The notes under the pieces: model-generated
What the model saw: the letters and a program-made list of their open reading frames with translations, nothing else
Told to the model about the DNA's origin: nothing
Databases searched by the model: none
Position numbers and translations under genes: made by a program
Assembly: GCA_030604195.1 (NCBI GenBank)
Contig: JAUVWI010000003.1
Coordinates: 1-64,000, forward strand
Source: Spirochaetales bacterium
Lineage (GTDB): Bacteria; Spirochaetota; Spirochaetia; SZUA-6; DRHE01
DNA length: 64,000 nucleotides
Direction: 5' to 3'
Shown: positions 52,601 to 62,096 of the stretch, in pieces
How positions within the stretch are numbered: position 1 is the stretch's first letter
How the letters are laid out: each line of letters opens with the position of its first letter

Positions 52601-54529
52601 TTATACAATACCACTAGTTTTTTGCGCTTTTAGCTGTGCTGAGCGCAGTTCTTCCGATTTTATCAGATATTTTTCACTGAAATTGCTCTCGCCACTTTTT
52701 TTAAAGACAACGGCCAGGTTGCGGTAGCCCTTCCATTCATGAGGTGCAAGGGCAATTACCCGGCGGAATATCTCCGCAGCTTTTTCCAGCTTATTTTGCT
52801 TAAAATACATTACTCCCAGGGGCAATAACAGGGAGACATGATTTTGCTCTCTCTTAACCGCTTCTTCTAAGAAAAGCAGGGCAGTTTCCTGCTGTCCGGA
52901 ATGCTGCATGCAGTAAATCAAGGCTCTTATGAAATACAAAGAACCAGGTTCATCTGCCAGAAGGGAGCGGTAGAGAACAACTGCTTCGGAGTATCTGGCG
53001 GTTTTGCTGTAACTTAAGGCCAGCATCCTTTTCAGGTTCCTGTCCCGGGGTTTCAGGGGCAGCAGGATTAGTATTTCTTCAGCCAGGGTTTTATAATCCT
53101 GATCATGGTAAAGCAGCTTGATAAACTGATTTCTAACCTCTTGATCAGCGGAATAATAGTTCAGGTAACGGGAAAATGTATTTTTAGCCTCTTCTGTTTT
53201 ATTCAGCAGTGTATAAACGGTTATCAGGTTTTTAAGAGCCTGGCCATGATTTTCCACGACTTTCAGGGTGCGGGTAAACCATTTTTCCGCCAGATCGGGA
53301 AGTTCCGCCTGTAAATACTCCTGGCCCAGGGCATTCATCAGCAAAGGGTCCGGACCGAAATTCTTGATACTTTCCTGCAGCAGGGTAATGGTTCTATCTT
53401 TTGATTCACTCAGGTGCGGTAAGGTCAGAGCGAGGTAATATCTGGCAACCCGGTCATTTTCATTTAATCTGAAAATGCGCTTCAAGAGTTTTGCCATTTC
53501 CTGAAAATCATTTTCTTCCCATAGCAGAGCGGCGAATCCATAATAATAATCAAGGTGACCGGTTTTGGCGGCTAGCGCCCTCTCATAGTGATTACGCGCC
53601 TTCAGCGGTTCACCGATATTACGGAAGGATTCCGCGATCATTACATGCATATCCGCGTCCTGATAATTATTCTTTAATACTTTGCTGCCGTAATAAACAG
53701 CTTTGCGGTATTTACCGTTGCGGAAAAGGATCAGGGTGATAATCCTGAGCAATTGTTCCGGATCGGTAATTTCTGAACTGTCAGTGCCTAACAGGGAGGT
53801 AGCCTCTTTAAGCTCAGCAAAGGCTTGCTCATTCTTTCCGGTTTTAAGCAGGAGAAAGGCCCTCTGCAGGAAGAGGATCGGATCGCCCGGGGAAAGATTT
53901 GATGCATGCTGGTAATGCAGCAGGGAAAGATCGGTTTTACCGAGTTCCCTGTATATACTGGCTAAATAGAGATGGGTGGTAAGATTCTCGGGCCGCTTTT
54001 TTATGATGTATTGAAATATCTCTTCTGCTTCCTCCATACGCTCATGGTAAAAGAGGTTGATTGCGTGAGTTAAGAGGGAGTTGAGATAGCCGGTAAAAAT
54101 GTGCGGTTGCTCGGGTTTTATTTCCAGAGCTTTTATGAAATACTCAATAGCGCTACTGGGCCGTCCTGCTTTGAGCAGGGCAAGTCCGAGTAAGCTGAGA
54201 GTATTTGCCGATCCGGGATTCAGCTTGACCGCTTTTTTCAAGTAAGGTATAGCCTGTCCTGGTAAACCTGAACTGAGATAGGTCCTGCCAAGAAAGAAAT
54301 AGCCCGGTGCGGATTCAGGCTGCAGGTGAAGGTAATAACGAAAGTACTGGATAGCCCGGCCATATTCTTTCAGGCTGTGATAGCTCCGGGCAAGGTACAG
54401 AATGGCCAGGGGATACTTATCAGTGCTGCAGAGGATCTCTTGAAGCAGGGCGATGGCTCGTACATAATCCCGTTTTTTACCCGCTTCGAGAGCTGCGTTA
54501 AAGAGCTGGTCAAACTTCTCTCTATGCAT
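52601..54529 (-). CDS. TPR-repeat protein
   Basis: 642 residues built almost wholly from about 17 tetratricopeptide repeats (for example AIQYFRYYLHLQPESAPGYF, AIEYFIKALEIKPEQPHIFT, AVVLYRSLLADEPGSLYFIR). No signal peptide or membrane helix, so probably a cytoplasmic scaffold. TPR arrays bind peptides or form superhelices; the partner is unknown. It is divergent from the chemotaxis transducer at 54578 (48-bp gap), so the two share a control region. Spirochaetes carry many such proteins and function cannot be assigned. Confidence 0.8.
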   Translation of the reverse strand: MHREKFDQLFNAALEAGKKRDYVRAIALLQEILCSTDKYPLAILYLARSYHSLKEYGRAIQYFRYYLHLQPESAPGYFFLGRTYLSSGLPGQAIPYLKKAVKLNPGSANTLSLLGLALLKAGRPSSAIEYFIKALEIKPEQPHIFTGYLNSLLTHAINLFYHERMEEAEEIFQYIIKKRPENLTTHLYLASIYRELGKTDLSLLHYQHASNLSPGDPILFLQRAFLLLKTGKNEQAFAELKEATSLLGTDSSEITDPEQLLRIITLILFRNGKYRKAVYYGSKVLKNNYQDADMHVMIAESFRNIGEPLKARNHYERALAAKTGHLDYYYGFAALLWEENDFQEMAKLLKRIFRLNENDRVARYYLALTLPHLSESKDRTITLLQESIKNFGPDPLLMNALGQEYLQAELPDLAEKWFTRTLKVVENHGQALKNLITVYTLLNKTEEAKNTFSRYLNYYSADQEVRNQFIKLLYHDQDYKTLAEEILILLPLKPRDRNLKRMLALSYSKTARYSEAVVLYRSLLADEPGSLYFIRALIYCMQHSGQQETALLFLEEAVKREQNHVSLLLPLGVMYFKQNKLEKAAEIFRRVIALAPHEWKGYRNLAVVFKKSGESNFSEKYLIKSEELRSAQLKAQKTSGIV

Positions 54530-54577
54530 TGATCTATTCCCTTTACAAAACTCAAGAATTTAGATAAAGAATAAAGG

Positions 54578-56002
54578 ATGTCCGGAGTTTTTACCAGTAT
54601 ATTACAGACCCAATTTAATAAAGGTGAAAAAGCTGCCGCCTTATTCAGGCTTTTTTACTTCTGCATACTCCTTTTGGGCTATCTATTCCTGCAAGAAAAG
54701 GAGAGTGGTGTTTCTATTGAGTCCTTTATAGTAGGCGCTGCCTTTCTTTTAATATTTATTTATTCGTTATTTACTCTGCGCCTGCTGCAGAAAAATCAGT
54801 TTCCGGAGCAGTTTGCTCATATATCGGTAATACTGGAGGCGCTCACTGCGGGTGTATTTTTGAGTGTATTCTTAAGCAAAACCTACAGGCCGGCAGAAGT
54901 ATTCCTTACAGTGCTCAGCGGTTTTTTCTATTTTTTTTCCATTCTATTTTCCATTCTCAGGATGAAACCATCGACCTCGGTCACGGCTACGGCAGCAGCA
55001 ATATTCAGTTGTTCCGCGGTTGCCGCCGGCAGTTACTTTTTTTCTCATGGTGCGGTCAGGCTGGGACCGGTAAGTTATCTACCGGCGCTCTTCCTGTTCA
55101 CCGGTGGAGTCTCGTGGTCTATATCAAGAACTTTTAAAGTAATCCTGGAAAATAACATTGTTTCCGAGGAAGCGCTGCGCGCCGGCCGCAGGTTGCGCAT
55201 GACCATGGAGATCGTACAGGCTTCAATTTTCAACTTAAGCCAATTTGTTGATAATCTGGAAAAGATATCCACCAGTCTCTCCGGAGGAGCGGGAGATCAG
55301 GCTGAGAGCAGCCTCTACATATCAAGTGCAGCAGAAAAACTGCAGAGCTCTATGGCTAAAATATCTGAATCCACTGAAAAATCAGCAACTACGGTCAAGC
55401 GGACCGTTGATTTTTCTGACAGCGGTAATCTGATTGTCCACCGCGTAATAAATGAGATTCTTAATATACATGAAGTTGTTGAACGAATGGTAAAGTCTTT
55501 AGAGCATATTAATGATATCTCTGACCAGACTAATCTGCTGGCTCTGAATGCCACTATTGAAGCCTCGCAGGCAGGGGAAGAGGGCAGCGGCTTTTCGGTT
55601 ATAGCTGAGGAAATCCGCAAACTGGCGGAACAGGCTGCCGGAACAAGCGGCGAAGTGGGAAAAATGGTCAAACAGGTGCAGCAAGTTATATTCAGCGGTG
55701 GTGAATCTTCCAAGGAAGCCGGAAAAATATTTGACAGGATCAATAAAGATCTCGCCGGATATTCAGATGTAATAAATGAGCTGCACCAGGCGGTGCAGGA
55801 ACAGCTCAACGGCAATAGAGAGGTAACTTTATCTATTGAGAGTATTAACGAGATAATCCTTACCAATAATACGAATGCGGATTTAGTAAAGAAGATTGTC
55901 GGAGAACTGAAAAAGGAAGTGGTCAAACTAAAGGCGTTGGTAGATGGCAAAATTATCGAGACCGGAGAACTTTCCGGCAGGGAAAGGCATGCACTTCCAT
56001 AA
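54578..56002 (+). CDS. Methyl-accepting chemotaxis protein, integral-membrane sensor
   Basis: About six hydrophobic helices in residues 18-195 replace the usual periplasmic sensor domain, so the input is probably membrane-borne or cytoplasmic. A short HAMP-free linker leads to the coiled-coil signalling domain, whose hairpin tip reads ISDQTNLLALNATIEASQAGEEGSGFSV-type (tip core NLLALNATIEA then GFSVIAEEIRKLAEQAAG). It would signal to CheA/CheW. It is a short transducer with few heptads and lacks the C-terminal NWETF pentapeptide. The ATG at 54578 has AAAGGATG only, a weak ribosome-binding site. It runs in the direction of purA. Confidence 0.85.
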   Translation: MSGVFTSILQTQFNKGEKAAALFRLFYFCILLLGYLFLQEKESGVSIESFIVGAAFLLIFIYSLFTLRLLQKNQFPEQFAHISVILEALTAGVFLSVFLSKTYRPAEVFLTVLSGFFYFFSILFSILRMKPSTSVTATAAAIFSCSAVAAGSYFFSHGAVRLGPVSYLPALFLFTGGVSWSISRTFKVILENNIVSEEALRAGRRLRMTMEIVQASIFNLSQFVDNLEKISTSLSGGAGDQAESSLYISSAAEKLQSSMAKISESTEKSATTVKRTVDFSDSGNLIVHRVINEILNIHEVVERMVKSLEHINDISDQTNLLALNATIEASQAGEEGSGFSVIAEEIRKLAEQAAGTSGEVGKMVKQVQQVIFSGGESSKEAGKIFDRINKDLAGYSDVINELHQAVQEQLNGNREVTLSIESINEIILTNNTNADLVKKIVGELKKEVVKLKALVDGKIIETGELSGRERHALP

Positions 56003-56027
56003 ATAAATAATTTAAAAAGGCATACCT

Positions 56028-57257
56028 ATGAACTTAGTTGTAATGGGCGCTCAATGGGGTGATGAGGGCAAGGGGAAAATTGTTGATTTCTTAGCGGCAG
56101 GGTCAGATATTGTGCTGCGTTATTCCGGCGGCGCCAATGCCGGTCACACCGTGGTAATTGGCGAGGAAACCTATAAGCTGCATCTTATTCCGTCAGGCAT
56201 AACCCATGCGAATAAAAGAGTGGTTTTAGGAAGCGGCATGGTTATTGACCTGGAGTCCTTATTTTCGGAACTGGATGGCCTTACCGGCCAGGGTATCAAC
56301 TGGCAGGGACGGGTTCTGATTTCCGGTCGCGCCCATCTGGTGCTTCCCCGGTACCGTGATCTGGACCGGGAAATGGACAGCAAACGCAAGCTGCCTATCG
56401 GCACCACTGGCCGTGGTATTGGCGTGGCCTATGGACTGAAGGCAAACCGGGACGGGATCAGGGTGGTTGATATCTTTGACAGCTCTATCTGGGAAAAATT
56501 ATCTGCAGAGGACAGAGCGGCGCTCGAACCATTTCGTGAAAGGGTCAGAGAGATGGTGGTGGATATTACCTACCTGCTTTATAAGGAAAAGCCGGCTAAT
56601 ATTCTTTTTGAAGGCGCTCAGGGCACTCTGCTGGATATTGACTCGGGAACCTATCCCTATGTTTCCTCAGGAGTTTCCTGTGCCTCCGGCGCAGCAATTG
56701 GTGCAGGTATAGGGCCCAAAGATATCAACCGGATATTGGGGGTATGCAAAGCCTATAGCACCAGGGTAGGAAATGGTCCTCTCCCTTCGGAATTCAGCCG
56801 TGATCGTGACGGTGATCTGGAAAGCACTATCAGAGAGCTGGGTAGGGAATATGGAGTGACTACAGGCAGGCCGCGCCGCTGCGGTTACCTCGACCTGGTG
56901 GCTTTGAAGTATGGCTGCTTAACTAATTCTATCGATGCTTTAGTAATGACCCATCTGGATGTTTATGATAAAATGGAAGAAATCTCAGTGTGTACCTCCT
57001 ACAATTTTAAGGGAAAAGAGCTTTCCGATTTCCCCGCTTCAATGGAAATACTGGAAGGCGCAAAGCCGGTGCTGCGGAGCTTTAGGGGGTGGCAGCAGGA
57101 TATCAGCGGTTGCAGCCGTTACGATGATTTACCGGTCGAGGCAAGGGAGTACCTTGAATTTATTGAGGAGTACACAGAAACCCCGATTGATATAATATCT
57201 GTGGGTTACCGGAGAGAAGAAACGATTGTGCGAAAGGACCCATGGACACCATCCTGA
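56028..57257 (+). CDS. purA: Adenylosuccinate synthetase
   Basis: GTP-dependent first step from IMP to AMP. Motifs: AQWGDEGKGKIVDF (P-loop), YSGGANAGHTVV (catalytic His), LPIGTTGRGIGVAYG with a KANRDGIRV continuation, EGAQGTLLDIDSGTYPYV, and TTGRPRRCGYLDLVALKYG. Length 409 is slightly short but normal. AAAAAGG lies 7-10 bases before the ATG. Its 3' end overlaps guaA by 16 bp, an unusually tight coupling of the AMP and GMP branches. Confidence 0.95.
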   Translation: MNLVVMGAQWGDEGKGKIVDFLAAGSDIVLRYSGGANAGHTVVIGEETYKLHLIPSGITHANKRVVLGSGMVIDLESLFSELDGLTGQGINWQGRVLISGRAHLVLPRYRDLDREMDSKRKLPIGTTGRGIGVAYGLKANRDGIRVVDIFDSSIWEKLSAEDRAALEPFRERVREMVVDITYLLYKEKPANILFEGAQGTLLDIDSGTYPYVSSGVSCASGAAIGAGIGPKDINRILGVCKAYSTRVGNGPLPSEFSRDRDGDLESTIRELGREYGVTTGRPRRCGYLDLVALKYGCLTNSIDALVMTHLDVYDKMEEISVCTSYNFKGKELSDFPASMEILEGAKPVLRSFRGWQQDISGCSRYDDLPVEAREYLEFIEEYTETPIDIISVGYRREETIVRKDPWTPS

Positions 57258-58801
57258 TCCTTGATTTCGGCAGCCAGACTACCCAGCTAATCGGCAGAAG
57301 AATCCGTGAAATCGGAGTATACAGCGAGATCGCGCCCGGCGATGCCAAAGTAGGGCCGCTGCTGAAAAAAGAGGTGAGGGGAGTCATCCTCTCCGGCTCT
57401 CCCGCTTCCGTATACGATAAAGATGCGCCCCTGGCAGATCCATATATCTATGAGTTGCCGGTGCCGGTGTTGGGAATATGCTATGGAGCTCAGAGGATGG
57501 TCCAGGATCGGGGCGGCAGAGTGAGTTCTCTGGAAAATAGAGAGTATGGCCGGGCCCGTATTAGATTTCTTGAACAATCATCACTCTTTTCCGGTCTTGC
57601 CGATGGTTTTACATCCTGGATGAGCCATGGAGACAGTATTGAGCTGCTGCCCGGGGAGTTCCGCACTGCAGCGGTAACTGAGAATGGCCTGCCCGCCCTG
57701 GTTGTGCATGAACAGAAGAGAATAATGGGGCTGCAGTTCCATCCCGAAGTGAGCCACTGTGAAGGAGGCTTGCAGATATTGGAGAATTTTGCCTTGAAAA
57801 TCTGCGGCGCCCGCAGGCAGTGGAACATGGAAACCTTTCTGAATAGAGCGCGGAGCGAATTGCAGGAGCGCGTTGGTTCCAATAAGGTGTTGCTGCTTAT
57901 ATCCGGGGGAGTTGATTCCACGGTAACGGCCGCTCTGCTGCTAAAGGCTTTACCCGCTGACCAGGTCCACCTTATGTATATCGATACCGGTCTTATGCGT
58001 CTTAATGAATCCGAAGAAGTTGCTGAAACACTAAAGGATCTTGGGGCGAGCCATCTCCATCTTATAGATGGAGCCGACCGTTTTCTGGCAGCCCTGAAAG
58101 GGGTTGCTGATCCGGAGGAGAAACGAAAGATAATCGGGGACCTTTTTATCCGGGTACAGGCGGAAGAGAGCGCCGCACTGGGTATAGAGGGGCTGGACAG
58201 GGCCTTTTTGGCCCAGGGCACCCTTTACACGGATATGATCGAGTCAGGCAAGGGAGTAGGTTCCAGGGCAAAGGTGATTAAATCCCATCATAATGTGGGC
58301 ACTCCCCTGGTGGAGCGGAAAAGGGCAGAGGGTCTGGTAATTGAACCCCTCTCTTCTTTGTATAAAGATGAGGTTCGCAACCTGGGAGCAATGCTGGGCT
58401 TATCTGCGGAGGTTATCGGCCGCCATCCCTTTCCCGGGCCCGGACTGGCAGTAAGAATTCTTGGTGCCGTTACCCGTGAGAAATGTGATATTTTGAGAAG
58501 GGCGGACGCCATTTACATAGGTGAATTAAAAAAGAGAGGTTTGTACAATAAGATATGGCAGGCCTTTTGCGTGCTTCTCCCCAGCCGTTCAGTAGGCGTA
58601 TCAGGCGATGTTCGCCGTTACGGATATGTTCTTGCCCTGCGCGCGGTAGCTTCCACGGATGGTATGACTGCCGATGTATTTCCCTTTGCCGGAAAAGAGT
58701 TGCTGGAAATATCTTCAGCCATCACCAACCGGGTCGAGGAAATCGGGCGGGTTGTCTATGACATTTCCAGCAAACCACCGGCAACGATTGAATGGGAATA
58801 G
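57242..58801 (+). CDS. guaA: GMP synthase (glutamine-hydrolysing)
   Basis: Amidates XMP to GMP. The N-terminal class I glutamine amidotransferase has the nucleophile in VLGICYGAQRM and the partner His/Glu in LQFHPEVSH. The ATP-pyrophosphatase domain has SGGVDSTV. The C-terminal dimerisation domain includes GRHPFPGPGLAVRILG and ends with TNRVEEIGRVVYDISSKPPATIEWE-type residues (core SKPPATIEWE). Length 519 is normal. The start at 57242 is inside purA, in another frame. Confidence 0.95.
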   Translation: MDTILILDFGSQTTQLIGRRIREIGVYSEIAPGDAKVGPLLKKEVRGVILSGSPASVYDKDAPLADPYIYELPVPVLGICYGAQRMVQDRGGRVSSLENREYGRARIRFLEQSSLFSGLADGFTSWMSHGDSIELLPGEFRTAAVTENGLPALVVHEQKRIMGLQFHPEVSHCEGGLQILENFALKICGARRQWNMETFLNRARSELQERVGSNKVLLLISGGVDSTVTAALLLKALPADQVHLMYIDTGLMRLNESEEVAETLKDLGASHLHLIDGADRFLAALKGVADPEEKRKIIGDLFIRVQAEESAALGIEGLDRAFLAQGTLYTDMIESGKGVGSRAKVIKSHHNVGTPLVERKRAEGLVIEPLSSLYKDEVRNLGAMLGLSAEVIGRHPFPGPGLAVRILGAVTREKCDILRRADAIYIGELKKRGLYNKIWQAFCVLLPSRSVGVSGDVRRYGYVLALRAVASTDGMTADVFPFAGKELLEISSAITNRVEEIGRVVYDISSKPPATIEWE

Positions 58802-58849
58802 GGCTGCCCGGTTTTAGTATTTATGGCCATCCGCCCTCAGGACTTAAAT

Positions 58850-58878
58850 TTGACTTAAATATATATAATTGCTATTAT
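58850..58878 (+). promoter_or_regulatory. Promoter upstream of the VapB-like antitoxin
   Basis: TTGACT (58850-58855) and TATTAT (58873-58878) with a perfect 17-bp spacer. A direct repeat GACTTAAAT (58841-58849 and 58852-58860) overlaps the -35 box. The expected transcript has a leader of about 140 bases before the antitoxin start at 59028. Confidence 0.55.
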
Positions 58879-58922
58879 GCTATTACCTTTGAAATATTGC
58901 GCCTTCAACGCAAAAAATAATC

Positions 58923-58955
58923 AAGTCCAACGCCCGAATAGATTGTGTTGGGCTT
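58923..58955 (+). other. 9-bp hairpin in the antitoxin leader
   Basis: AAGTCCAAC (58923-58931) pairs with GTTGGGCTT (58947-58955; one G-T pair). No T-run follows. It lies inside the presumed untranslated leader between the promoter at 58850 and the antitoxin start. It could be an attenuator stem, a read-through barrier after guaA, or chance. The rest of 58802-59027 shows no gene. Confidence 0.4.
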
Positions 58956-59027
58956 CTGCCATAAGAGCTTCGGTTGCGGATGTAATCTGCGCTGGGATAT
59001 TAATATATAAAAGCATGGAGGCAAAAT

Positions 59028-59282
59028 ATGAGTCAAATTAGTTTACGTCAAATACCTGACAACATAGACAAGCAATTAAGAATACTATCTCGTCAGTATA
59101 AAACAAGCCTTAACAAAACAATCATTTCATTACTTCAGAAAGCCCTTGGCCTCCCTGTCAATAGCAGGAAAATCAGAGATCTCTCTGATTTAGCAGGTAC
59201 ATGGGACTCTGCTCAGGCAGATGAGTTTGAAGAAAATGCCAGAATATTTGAGCAAATTGATAGCGAAATTTGGAAATCATGA
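59028..59282 (+). CDS. VapB/FitA-like ribbon-helix-helix antitoxin
   Basis: 84 residues. The N-terminus SQISLRQIPDNIDKQLRILS followed by TSLNKTIISLLQKALG is a ribbon-helix-helix (FitA-type) DNA-binding domain. The acidic C-terminus (DLAGTWDSAQADEFEENARI) is the toxin-wrapping tail typical of VapB partners of PIN toxins. GGAGG lies six bases before the ATG. The stop overlaps the PIN toxin start as ATGA. It would repress its own promoter at 58850. Because the toxin is broken, the antitoxin has no obvious job left here. Confidence 0.78.
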   Translation: MSQISLRQIPDNIDKQLRILSRQYKTSLNKTIISLLQKALGLPVNSRKIRDLSDLAGTWDSAQADEFEENARIFEQIDSEIWKS

Positions 59283-59496
59283 AGATTTGCCTTGATACCA
59301 ATGCATATTCTGCTTTCAAGCGTGGAAAAGAGTCAATAACAGAGTTGCTGGAAAATGCTGATGAAATTCATGTTCCAGCAGTAACATTAGGAGAGCTATT
59401 TGCCGGATTCTATATGGGGATGTTATAGGTGCAAGATTACTGACTCTGGATAATCATTTTGAAAGCATTCCAGGCATATTCGCTATCAGTGGGTAA
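59279..59496 (+). pseudogene. PIN-domain toxin (VapC-like) with internal deletion
   Basis: Starts at ATG 59279 inside the antitoxin stop: KICLDTNAYSAFKRGKES (first catalytic Asp) and VPAVTLGELFAGF (Glu). It then breaks after about 45 residues with a stop at 59426-59428. The end of a PIN domain (DVIGARLLTLDNHFESIPGI, with its last Asp) follows in the next frame up to a TAA at 59494-59496. A VapC is 125-140 residues; only about 70 are left, and the middle with the third acidic residue is gone. The toxin is inactive. Confidence 0.72.
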
Positions 59497-59502
59497 TACT
59501 TA

Positions 59503-60648
59503 CTATTCCTGTCCATAATCCCAATAAGCAGGAACATTCTGCAACGGAAGAACGTCGATCTGTGGATGGATTTTATATTCCTGATTCCCGGGATAAATAA
59601 CCCACAATCTCTTCAAAGCCAGGTTTTCAATAGCAGATAGCATTGATTTTGTTATTTTCGGGGCATCTGAAAATTTGAACTCACAACCCCAATTTGATCC
59701 TTCATGCTGCCAGAAAAGATCCACTTCTGCCCCGGAATGAGTGGCCCAGAAATATGCCTTTTCATCATTCTTGCCGATGCTGCGCCATACACAGTCGAGT
59801 GCAAACCCCTCCCAGGAGCTTCCCAACTTTGGGTGATTATATAGGGCCCTTTCGGTTTCAATAGAAAGCAATGAATGATAAAGGCCGGAGTCTCGAAAAT
59901 ATAGTTTCGGTCTCTTTACCAATCGTTTCCCGATATTCGCATACCACGGCTGCAGAAGGCGGAGCATGAAGGTGCCCTGCAGGATGTCGGTGTAATGCCG
60001 GACTGTTGTATCAGCAATACCAAAGGACTTTCCAATTTCTGAAAAATTAACAATATTCCCATGATAGTGACTTATCATCTGCCAGAAACGTCGCAGCATA
60101 GTCGAAGGTACTCTGAAACCAAGAGATGGTATATCCCTTTCAAGGAAAGTACGGATGTAATCTTCCCGCCACTGATTGCTGATCTCTTCCGTTTCTGCAA
60201 GAAAAGAAGGAGGAAGCCCACCCCTTAACCATAATCGTTGCACCTTATCAGGGGTAACATCATCTTTTCTGAAACCAAGTAATGTATAATGACTGATTCG
60301 ACCTGCAAGGCTTTCTGAGCTCTGGCGGATTAAATCACGAGAGGCGCTTCCCAGGATCAGATATTTCTGTGTTTCAATGGTGTCGACCAGGTAACGGATT
60401 ACAGGAAATAGTTCCGGACTACGCTGGATTTCATCAATAACAATAAGCCCACGGAGTCTTTCCAGAGTAAGTTGAGGGTTCTCCAGACGAGCAAGATCTC
60501 GTGGATTTTCAAGATCAAAATATTCATCAGCCTGGAATTGAGCGGCCAGGGTAGTCTTTCCCGATTGCCTTGGCCCCAGAATACCTGTTACCCTGAAGGC
60601 GTTAATGCGTTTTTTAACTTCCTTAAAATCTATTTCACGTTGAAGCAT
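59503..60648 (-). CDS. DUF4143-type AAA ATPase, intact copy
   Basis: 381 residues. P-loop GPRQSGKTT near residue 25, then a short EYFDLENPRDLARL strand, Walker B LIVIDEIQRSPELFP, and sensor-like LILGSASRDLI. The C-terminal part (DUF4143) holds a winged helix (SEIGKSFGIADTTVRHYTDI) and a nuclease-fold-like end (ATHSGAEVDLFWQ...CEFKFS, the acidic E-x-D...E-x-K pattern). Function is unknown; such ATPases are widely transferred and often number many copies per genome. Two broken relatives lie at 12131 and 14299. The start at 60648 has AAGGA seven bases upstream, and a 29-bp dyad lies in front of it. Confidence 0.8.
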   Translation of the reverse strand: MLQREIDFKEVKKRINAFRVTGILGPRQSGKTTLAAQFQADEYFDLENPRDLARLENPQLTLERLRGLIVIDEIQRSPELFPVIRYLVDTIETQKYLILGSASRDLIRQSSESLAGRISHYTLLGFRKDDVTPDKVQRLWLRGGLPPSFLAETEEISNQWREDYIRTFLERDIPSLGFRVPSTMLRRFWQMISHYHGNIVNFSEIGKSFGIADTTVRHYTDILQGTFMLRLLQPWYANIGKRLVKRPKLYFRDSGLYHSLLSIETERALYNHPKLGSSWEGFALDCVWRSIGKNDEKAYFWATHSGAEVDLFWQHEGSNWGCEFKFSDAPKITKSMLSAIENLALKRLWVIYPGNQEYKIHPQIDVLPLQNVPAYWDYGQE

Positions 60649-60660
60649 TAAGTCGTCCTT

Positions 60661-60689
60661 GAAACCTCTGTGATTATCACCGAGGTTTC
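60661..60689 (-). promoter_or_regulatory. 29-bp near-perfect dyad before the DUF4143 ATPase start
   Basis: GAAACCTC, one unpaired base, GTGAT, a central T, ATCAC, one base, GAGGTTTC: 13 of 14 positions pair on each side of the centre. It ends 12 bp before the start codon, between a possible -10 (TATTAT on the minus strand, near 60700) and the ribosome-binding site. It may be an operator bound by the ATPase's own winged helix, or an RNA hairpin in the leader that controls translation. Confidence 0.7.
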
Positions 60690-60751
60690 AATAATGATAA
60701 TACTACTTCACAATTATTCTGTCAATTCCAAGCCGCTGGAATATCCTTTTT

Positions 60752-62032
60752 TCAGCTATTTTTCAGGGCCTGATCGATATCTTCAATAATATCCTGCACA
60801 TCTTCAATACCGATAGAAAGGCGGATAAAATCCGGGGTCACTCCGGTTCCCTTCTGCTCATCCTCACTGAGCTGCTGGTGGGTAGTGCTTGCCGGATGGA
60901 TAACCAGTGATTTGGCATCCAGGATATTGGCCAGATGGGATAGCAGCTTAACTGAGGAGATAAAACGTTTACCGGCTTCAAAGCCGCCCTTTATTCCGAA
61001 GCCGATAATTGCTCCCTGGCCGCGGGGCAGATACTTCCCGGCCAGCCGGTAGTAGGGACTGGTTTTAAGCCCGGGATAATTCACCCAGGAGACCCGGCTG
61101 TGTGCTTCCAGGAATTCCGCGACCTTCAGGGCATTCTCACAGTGCCTCTGCATGCGCACATGCAGGGTTTCCAGTCCCTGCAGGAACAAGAAGGCATTGA
61201 AGGGTGATAACGCGGCGCCCAGGTCTCTCAGCATGGTAACCCGGAGTCGGGTTATGAAGGCCTCTTTACCGAATTTCTCTAAAAAACTTATGCCATGGTA
61301 GCTTGGATCAGGTTCGGCCAGCTCCGGATAACGGCCATTTGCCCAATTGAAATTACCGGAATCCACGACTATACCGCCGATGGAGGTTCCATGTCCGCCG
61401 ATTATCTTGGTGGCCGAATGGATAACAATATCCGCGCCAAACTCGATGGGTTTGAGCAGGAAGGGAGAGGTTACAGTGTTGTCAATGAACAGGGGAATAC
61501 CGTGGTTATGGGCAAGGTCGGCCAGTTTTTCTATATCGAGAAGGTCGAGCTTGGGGTTTCCCATAGATTCAATGTAGATCAACCTGGTGCGTGGTGTTAT
61601 CGCTTTTTCAAAGTTTTCCAGGCTCTCTCCTTTGACAAAAACGCTTTCAATACCGAGGCGGGCAAAGGTGTAATGGAAGAGGGTATAGGTGCCGCCGTAG
61701 AGACTGGATGAGGCCACAATATGGTCTCCGGAACCGGTAATGGCCAGCACTGCCATGGTTATTGCGGCCTGGCCGGAGGCTGCCGCCAGGGCTCCGACAC
61801 CTCCCTCCAGCTCAGCCATTCGTTTTTCAAAGACAGCGGTGGTGGGGTTCATGATCCTGGTATAGATATTCCCCTCTTCTTTAAGTGCAAAGAGATCAGC
61901 AGCGTGCTGGGGGCTGTTAAATACATAGGATGTAGTTTGATATATGGGTACCGCTCTGGAAAGAGTAGTTGCTTCCGGCTGGTAACCGGCATGAAGCAGC
62001 TTACTGTTAAAGTTGAGATTTTTTTTCTGCAT
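60752..62032 (-). CDS. metY: O-acetylhomoserine sulfhydrylase / cystathionine-gamma-lyase-type PLP enzyme
   Basis: PLP enzyme of the Cys/Met metabolism family making homocysteine from O-acetylhomoserine and sulfide. The start at 62032 (after AGAGGCGGAG) gives [20 protein letters not shown], the normal N-terminus; the longer frame adds 13 residues. The [16 protein letters not shown] block, [12 protein letters not shown], the cofactor Lys in [13 protein letters not shown] and [20 protein letters not shown] complete the assignment. At 426 residues it is MetY- rather than MetB-length. The upstream 106 bp contain no recognisable S-box or T-box riboswitch. Confidence 0.9.
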   Translation of the reverse strand: MQKKNLNFNSKLLHAGYQPEATTLSRAVPIYQTTSYVFNSPQHAADLFALKEEGNIYTRIMNPTTAVFEKRMAELEGGVGALAAASGQAAITMAVLAITGSGDHIVASSSLYGGTYTLFHYTFARLGIESVFVKGESLENFEKAITPRTRLIYIESMGNPKLDLLDIEKLADLAHNHGIPLFIDNTVTSPFLLKPIEFGADIVIHSATKIIGGHGTSIGGIVVDSGNFNWANGRYPELAEPDPSYHGISFLEKFGKEAFITRLRVTMLRDLGAALSPFNAFLFLQGLETLHVRMQRHCENALKVAEFLEAHSRVSWVNYPGLKTSPYYRLAGKYLPRGQGAIIGFGIKGGFEAGKRFISSVKLLSHLANILDAKSLVIHPASTTHQQLSEDEQKGTGVTPDFIRLSIGIEDVQDIIEDIDQALKNS

Positions 62033-62096
62033 GGCTCCGCCTCTTAAATTGAATGATCTCCTTAATAGCATTTCTATTTGATTTTAACAATACCTA

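Noticed and set aside
57490-58221. 243-codon minus-strand frame inside guaA
   Set aside because: Ser/Arg-rich antisense translation of a highly conserved gene; no motif and no start context.
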